From NCBI GenBank assembly GCA_004335635.1, contig QAXH01002408.1, forward strand, positions 1-12,714: DNA of 12,714 nucleotides. The letters run 5' to 3'. The notes beneath the pieces were generated by a model that worked only from the letters and a program-made list of their open reading frames with translations, had not been told where the DNA came from and did no database searches. Positions 9,901 through 12,714 of this stretch are shown one piece after another. Source of the stretch: Chloromonas sp. AAM2. Its lineage: Eukaryota > Chlorophyta > Chlorophyceae > Chlamydomonadales > Chlamydomonadaceae. The translations under genes were made by a program, and so were the position numbers. Position 1 is the stretch's first letter; every line of letters begins with the position of its first letter.

Positions 9901-9935
9901 ACCTCAGAAGCTGGCGGGAGATCCTTGACGACCAT
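961..9935 (-). CDS. FAAH: Fatty acid amide hydrolase (plant-type FAAH, amidase signature family), complete, 18 exons
   Basis: Predicted serine amidase that hydrolyses N-acylethanolamines and other fatty amides to fatty acid plus amine; plant relatives are membrane-associated. Seen: exons 9935-9756, 9341-9312, 9131-8789, 8354-8304, 7759-7592, 7095-7017, 6778-6715, 6393-6357, 6035-5916, 5663-5515, 5169-5020, 4495-4433, 4040-3936, 3502-3415, 3070-3009, 2367-2245, 1775-1663 and 1078-961 join in frame to 680 residues and TGA. All introns are GT-AG except intron 10 (GC-AG). The start is the first ATG after an in-frame TGA (9992-9990). Residues 1-60 match the plant FAAH N-terminus (LKAPVLTGL at 22-30). 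Catalytic Lys264 lies in VPYAVKD, cis-Ser340 in TGGSSSG, and nucleophile Ser364 in [10 protein letters not shown]. Later family motifs are [14 protein letters not shown] (491-504), DVDVLITPT (564-572) and [10 protein letters not shown] (609-618). Arabidopsis FAAH has 607 residues; the excess is mainly a linker at about 111-184. Introns 1, 3, 8 and 14 hold nothing I recognise beyond simple sequence. Exact splice sites are inferred from frame and homology. Confidence 0.93.
1117..1160 (+). repeat. Dispersed repeat B, copy 1 (FAAH intron 17)
   Basis: A 44-base ungapped match to 10894-10937 with 35 identical bases by eye; both begin ATCAT(C/T)ACATGGC and end TACTGCAGCT. On the minus strand both copies can be read in a frame with LQY...L.H...PC.D, so an old coding origin is possible but not shown. 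The rest of intron 17 (1079-1662) has no recognisable feature. Confidence 0.55.
2139..2173 (+). repeat. Two-copy 20-bp tandem repeat in FAAH intron 16
   Basis: CAACCCAACAGTTGC occurs at 2139-2153 and 2159-2173, exact copies with a 20-base period. The remainder of intron 16 (1776-2244) holds a TATA-like string at about 1862-1871 and no other feature. Confidence 0.7.
2420..2626 (+). repeat. Duplicated 40-base segment in FAAH intron 15
   Basis: AGCCACGAT, then CTA(C/T)AGCGG(A/T)GC, then CAGCGAGGAGGTT occurs at 2420-2462 and, with a short deletion, at 2588-2626. The copies are in the same orientation about 165 bases apart. The rest of intron 15 (2368-3008) shows nothing else. Confidence 0.6.
3840..3859. 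repeat. Short perfect hairpin in FAAH intron 13
   Basis: ATTCATGG and CCATGAAT form 8-bp perfect arms around a TAAG loop, extendable by two wobble pairs. It lies about 75 bases from the exon 13 donor. No poly-T run follows. Intron 13 (3503-3935) has no other feature I can support. Confidence 0.45.
4273..4301 (+). repeat. GCAGCAG short tandem repeat in FAAH intron 12
   Basis: Eleven-base units GCAGCAGTGA(T/C) repeat twice and a partial third follows. Intron 12 (4041-4432) is otherwise featureless by eye. Confidence 0.6.
4757..4840 (+). repeat. TATGT microsatellite in FAAH intron 11
   Basis: Four exact TATGT units run from 4816 to 4835, preceded from 4757 by degenerate TGTTATG-type copies interrupted by GCA and ACG. 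Intron 11 (4496-5019) holds no other recognised feature. Confidence 0.8.
5170..5514 (-). other. FAAH intron 10, GC-AG type
   Basis: Exon 10 must end at GTG CAG (residues Val-Gln before [10 protein letters not shown]) to stay in frame and in register with the family, and the next bases are GCAAGT. CAG|GCAAGT is the strong-consensus context expected for GC-AG introns. The acceptor ends CATCACAG. No GT near this point gives the same reading frame with the conserved junction. Confidence 0.82.
5339..5376 (+). repeat. Exact 19-bp tandem duplication in FAAH intron 10
   Basis: CTGCATGAGTGCATGTGAC is repeated twice head to tail and followed by CTGC. Elsewhere in the same intron, TGCA-type repeats lie at about 5487-5507, a few bases inside the GC donor. 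Confidence 0.8.
5515..6035 (-). CDS. FAAH: FAAH exons 9-10: amidase signature with both catalytic serines
   Basis: Exon 9 (6035-5916) encodes [15 protein letters not shown] and [11 protein letters not shown], the Gly/Ser-rich half of the amidase signature; Ser340 is the first Ser of GGSSSG and should be the cis-Ser. Exon 10 (5663-5515) encodes [10 protein letters not shown] with nucleophile Ser364, then [11 protein letters not shown]. Intron 9 (5915-5664) splits the signature at Gly358. The residue before Asp360 is Gly, where most relatives have Thr (GTDGGGS). Confidence 0.92.
6590..6617 (+). repeat. 14-bp tandem duplication in FAAH intron 7
   Basis: ATGTCTG(C/T)GACACT is repeated twice with one substitution. 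The rest of intron 7 (6394-6714) shows no feature. Confidence 0.7.
6803..6832 (+). repeat. 10-bp tandem repeat in FAAH intron 6
   Basis: ATCAACCACT twice, followed by the variant ATCAATCGCT. Confidence 0.75.
7017..7095 (-). CDS. FAAH: FAAH exon 6: catalytic lysine
   Basis: Encodes residues 259-283 with [10 protein letters not shown]; Lys264 aligns with the general base/acid lysine of amidase-signature enzymes (Lys205 in Arabidopsis FAAH, Lys142 in rat FAAH). The following VTTVGTSF matches the family segment that is usually TNGGTT or similar. The acceptor is TTTTGCAG and the donor AAAG|GTGCGT; both edge codons are split and rejoin to Gly258 and Arg284. Confidence 0.9.
7131..7180 (+). repeat. 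Dispersed repeat A, copy 2 (FAAH intron 5)
   Basis: Pattern: CACACAAACTGTCCCAGAAC, then TGGCATACATCTTATTTTTA, then CAACACGGTA. Relative to copy 3 it keeps the order CACACA, AACxGTC, CAGAACTGGCA, ACATCTT and a terminal ACGGTA, so the similarity covers about 50 bases. The rest of intron 5 (7096-7591) holds nothing else I recognise. Confidence 0.65.
7886..8160 (+). repeat. Degenerate tandem duplication in FAAH intron 4
   Basis: 7886-7943 and 8109-8160 share ACCAG(T/C)CT, then AAC(T/C)GAAGCTCTGT, then TAGA(C/G)AAG(C/T)GAC. A second pair, CAAAGCACGGA(T/C)GCACA, occurs at 8044-8060 and 8168-8184. These suggest eroded repeat units with a period of roughly 120 or 220 bases filling much of intron 4 (7760-8303). 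Confidence 0.55.
8789..9131 (-). CDS. FAAH: FAAH exon 3: conserved segment plus Ala/Thr/Gln-rich insertion
   Basis: The largest exon, encoding residues 71-184. Residues 71-110 (from [12 protein letters not shown] to VDFMPELA) continue the family alignment. Residues 111-184 are low complexity: a TTTTGATATA run, AAAAVAKS, then an acidic Ser/Asp patch and QQQQ just before the donor CAG|GTGTGT. This segment accounts for the 59-residue shift of the catalytic residues relative to Arabidopsis FAAH. It is probably a flexible, solvent-exposed linker before the amidase domain. Codon phase is 1 at the donor and is completed to Val185 by exon 4. Confidence 0.85.
9756..9935 (-). CDS. FAAH: FAAH exon 1: N-terminal helical region with start codon
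   Basis: Sixty codons, phase 0 at the donor (CAG|GTGAGA). The peptide carries ASEV near residue 10, LKAPVLTGL at 22-30 and [10 protein letters not shown] at 41-50. These align with the N-terminal helices specific to plant-type FAAH, a region that mammalian FAAH replaces with a transmembrane segment. No cleavable signal peptide is visible. The agreement up to the ATG supports this start over any upstream alternative. Confidence 0.88.
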
Positions 9936-10201
9936 GATGCAATGTTCAGGCCGAGGGTTTGCTTCAGCGCACGGTGCACAGTGACGGGGTCAGCCGCGGG
10001 AGTGCTTTCTACTGATCGTTGATTGGCCTGTTGATTGTGCGTCTTCGCAAAACAAAGCAAGAGCATCATGATCGGCGCTCGGGATTGGCCGTTTCTTTTT
10101 CCAAAACCGGGGACCGGGCCAAACGAACCCTAGATGACCGCGGGTGAGCGGGGTACAAACCAGCGGACAGTTAACTTGAGCCTGCAATTGAGTCGCAAAA
10201 A
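9936..10201. promoter_or_regulatory. Shared divergent promoter region with two GATTGGCC (inverted CCAAT) boxes
   Basis: Only 266 bases separate the FAAH start (minus) from the start of the plus-strand gene. GATTGGCC occurs at 10021-10028 and again at 10083-10090; read on the minus strand each is GGCCAATC, a CCAAT-box core, 87 and 149 bases upstream of the FAAH ATG. A T-rich run lies at 10091-10100. No clear TATA box was seen. Transcription starts cannot be placed from sequence alone. The CCAAT role is inference. Confidence 0.6.
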
Positions 10202-12460
10202 ATGACTATTCCCAAGTTTGATGTCATCCACGCGGAAGTCGACTGGGATGCCAAGTACAGGGAGAAGGGATACGGAAGCACGTCCACACTGAGGTGAGTG
10301 TTGCAGAGCGGAACACCACGCTCGCAATGCAGACTGGAAATGCTAGGCCCTCCCACTTGCGAAGCATTTGCTACAGCCTTAGACGCGCCATCGTGCTACT
10401 GCCTTTCAGACATGTTGCTGCTATGTGGACTGGCGTTTGTTGACGGCTGCAGCAATCACAACTCTTTCCACGATTGCTGTTGCCCAGGCATCATGTGAAA
10501 GGGCAGCGCCCTCCTAGTACATGTCACATGTCATGCTGCTGAACCAGCCCAATGTGACCGCAGGCGAGATCCTCGCAAGAACAGCACCACCACTATGCAC
10601 TTGGCAGGGAACAGAGGTCTTTTAACACATGATGGCAGGTGGGTAGCTTTGCTTTTCATCAGCCGTTCACCGTGTGTTAAGAGATGATTCTTGAGCAGAA
10701 AGTCAGTAGTGCAATCCAAGCCCTGCGCAGCAGCGTAATCGTCCATCCACAGATCACTCGGACTGAGTGTCTGCACATTTTTGGGCACAAACACAGCAGT
10801 GGACTCTTGTACGCACATGTGGCCGATTTGTGGTTGAATTGCCAGCCAAGAAAAGGTGCTGACCTGCTTGACCAGCTGAGTATCATCATCTTCATCATTA
10901 CATGGCTTTTCATGGTTCAACCCACGATACTGCAGCTGAATATGCAACACCTGTATGCATGCTCAGGCCCACAGCAGGCCAGCAGACTTTCTACATGGGG
11001 CCTGCCCAGCGGGTGGTGGGCGGGGAACTGCGCTGGGTGCACGTGGACCAGCCTCCTAGTGAGTGGCAAAGGGCATCACAGTGGCTCTGAACACGAACAT
11101 ACACTGCCACACCGTACGCAGTGCACACACTGCATTCGCCCTGTACTGTGTATGATACGTGTTCGGTGCTGCTGCTGTGGCCGCTGGCGTTTGGAATCTG
11201 AGCATGCCAGGTTGGCAGTTGGACTGAGCCAGTTGCCGCGAGCCTTGAGCACAGTGACAGTGAACGTGACAGTGATACCGTTAATACACAAAAGATGTTT
11301 GCCAGTTCTGAGACTGTTCCTGTGTGTTGTGGCTTGTATGTAATTAGATTTATTTGACTGCGGTGTTGCACATGAGAATCCCGCTGGATTGTTGGCACTG
11401 GTTGCGTGTGTGCGGGAGTGTCAACTTGTGACAAGAGTGTGAACATCTCGCATGTGGTTTGGGATCACGTCGCATATGGCAATGTCATGACGTTGCTTTC
11501 ATCGTTATCGTAGTGACCTGATGATCACATGCTGGTGTCCATGCTGGTGGCTGGGGCACCTCAGTGTGCCCGCACCTGCTCTGAATCCCAAGTGCTGGTC
11601 CTGCCTTTTCATCCTGAATTGCCAACAGAAGCGCCGGGTGTGTTCTGTGCAGGAGTAAAGATGGGCCGCACCGCAAATCCTAGTGAGCTGCTACAATTGA
11701 CCAACGCAGAGCAGGAGCGAATCAACTCCGCAGCGACCTCAGACAGGGAGCCTGGCAGCACAGCACAGCACCAGCCGCAGCAGGAGGGGACCAGCCCCCG
11801 GGACGGGCCGCCTGTGTCGGACCCGTTTGTGAGGGCGGCGGAGTGGTCCGCTCAGCGAAGGACCCAGACCGCCCCCACGGGCGCCACACGGCGCGACTAC
11901 CGCCAAGCAGCAACTGGTGCACGGCCCGTGAGTGTATGAACGCACAAGTATGTGCGCATGTGTATGTGTGTATACATGTCAGTGTGTCTGACACACTGGT
12001 AATGCTGTGAGGCACACTGGTGACGCTGGTTGCAGCCGCTGTCCGTTTCTTGTGTGTGTGACACTCACACATACAATCGCCGAGTTTATACTTGTCATCG
12101 TGTTGTGATTGCTACGCTCCTCCTCCTCCGGCCGCTGCCGTCCGTGATACGCGTCGGGTGTAGTGTTTGATCGGTCTGTGGTCATTTCAACCTAACATGA
12201 TCCAGTGCAGGCACGATATCTGCGTGCGTACTACTGTTTTGACCGCATGATTGAGTGTGCACGTGTGTTCCTGCTGGGTGCCTGCTGTAGCTCGTGTACT
12301 GGGACGGGCAGGTGCAGCATGTGGTGGAGCCTGCACCCGGCCACGAGGGGCCCGAGGGGCTGCAGGAGGAGCCGCTGGGGTGGTCCACTCGTGAAGCGGA
12401 GCGGCGGCAGGCGTCAGCAGGCACGGGCGCGTCACCGCGCGGCACGGGCATCCAGGGCAG
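10202..12460 (+). CDS. Unrecognised protein, N-terminal four exons (gene appears to continue past the window)
   Basis: Exons 10202-10293, 10967-11058, 11653-11927 and 12291-12460 join with matching phases (2, 1, 0) to 209 residues plus two bases of the next codon. The start is the first ATG after an in-frame TAA at 10172-10174, in context CAAAAAATGAC. Donors are GTGAGT, GTGAGT, GTGAGT and GTGCGG; acceptors are CTCAG, GTGCAG and CTGTAG. Residues 1-79 look like an ordered, conserved segment: IPKFDVIHAEVDW, YGSTSTLRPTAGQQTFYMGP at 24-43, then VVGGELRWVHVDQPP and RTANPSELLQLTNAEQE. Residues 80-153 are polar (Gln, Ser, Arg rich), and 154-209 contain LVYWDGQVQHVVEP and then become low complexity. 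No catalytic motif, signal peptide or membrane segment is visible, and I do not recognise the family. The frame also stays open past 12460 to the window end, so the last donor is uncertain. Confidence 0.72.
10894..10937 (+). repeat. Dispersed repeat B, copy 2 (intron 1 of the plus-strand gene)
   Basis: Partner of the copy at 1117-1160, same orientation. It lies just upstream of the exon 2 acceptor at 10966. The rest of this 673-base intron (10294-10966) shows no feature I can support. Confidence 0.55.
11276..11326 (-). repeat. Dispersed repeat A, copy 3 (intron 2 of the plus-strand gene)
   Basis: Read on the minus strand it runs from CACACAGGAACAGTCTCAGA through ACTGGCAAACATCTTTTGTG to TATTAACGGTA. 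It matches copy 2 with a few substitutions across its length. Orientation is opposite to copies 1 and 2. The remainder of this intron (11059-11652) holds nothing else I recognise. Confidence 0.65.
11980..11998. repeat. Perfect short inverted repeat in intron 3 of the plus-strand gene
   Basis: CAGTGTGTC and GACACACTG are 9-bp perfect arms separated by one base. A second, weaker inverted repeat lies at 12055-12071 (7-bp arms). Both sit in TG-rich intron sequence (11928-12290) with no other feature. Confidence 0.5.
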
Positions 12461-12607
12461 GTGCGGCAAAGGGGCTGGCAAAACAGAAGCGTGCATTTTC
12501 ATTTTGACAATGGGCGGATGGGCGGATGGGCATCGGGTACAAATGCTGCGGTGGGTCGGGTGGCACGTAGGCACATCACGTGTCAGAGGTTGCAAGGATA
12601 ACATGCA

Positions 12608-12714
12608 GGGCAGGCACAGCAGGGCAGGCACAGCAGGGCAGGGCAGGCACGGCAGGGCAGGCACAGCAGGGCAGGCACAGCAGGGCAGGCACAGCAGGGC
12701 AGGCACAGCAGGGC
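12608..12714 (+). repeat. 14-bp minisatellite GGGCAGGCACAGCA, reaching the window edge
   Basis: Seven complete units are visible: 12608-12621, 12622-12635, 12641-12654 (one substitution, CACGGCA), 12655-12668, 12669-12682, 12683-12696 and 12697-12710. A GGGCA insertion lies at 12636-12640 and a partial unit at the end. Downstream units are identical, indicating recent expansion. It lies after the last placed donor, so probably in an intron, and likely continues outside the window. Confidence 0.93.

Noticed and set aside
10684..11343. 219-residue plus-strand open frame
   Set aside because: It overlaps intron 1, exon 2 and intron 2 of the plus-strand gene in another frame, includes repeats A and B, and shows no domain; the spliced model is better supported.
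12182..12706. 174-residue minus-strand open frame rich in Cys, Leu and Pro
   Set aside because: Its N-terminal part is the reverse translation of the 14-bp minisatellite and the rest is antisense to exon 4 of the plus-strand gene.

Overview
The window reads as eukaryotic nuclear DNA, most likely from a green alga (Chlorophyta, probably Chlorophyceae). The reasons are an intron-dense gene for a plant-type fatty acid amide hydrolase, introns rich in TG/CA and short tandem repeats, low-complexity Ala/Thr/Gln insertion inside a conserved enzyme, and candidate TGTAA polyadenylation signals. The clade is an inference. No bacterial operon, tRNA, rRNA, CRISPR array or complete transposon was seen.

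Two genes diverge from a 266-base intergenic region (9936-10201). To the left, on the minus strand, is a complete 18-exon gene (961-9935) that splices without a break of frame to 2,043 coding bases including the stop, a 680-residue FAAH-type amidase. The Ser-cisSer-Lys triad is intact (Lys264, Ser340, Ser364), and its spacing (76 and 24 residues) equals that of Arabidopsis FAAH (205/281/305). To the right, on the plus strand, are the first four exons (10202-12460, about 209 residues) of a gene I do not recognise, which appears to run off the window.

Positions 1-960 are the 3' flank of the FAAH gene, probably including its 3' UTR. The introns (17 in FAAH, 3 complete in the second gene) carry small repeats: a roughly 35-50 bp dispersed element in three copies, a 44-bp element in two copies, several local duplications, a TATGT microsatellite and, at the right edge, a 14-bp minisatellite. 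One FAAH intron has a GC-AG boundary.

The FAAH product is expected to hydrolyse N-acylethanolamines and related fatty amides to free fatty acid and amine at an internal membrane. Nothing in the sequence ties the second gene to that reaction beyond the shared promoter region. I see no convincing evidence of a new multi-gene system. The best leads are the unidentified divergent gene, the lineage-specific FAAH insertion and the dispersed intronic repeats.
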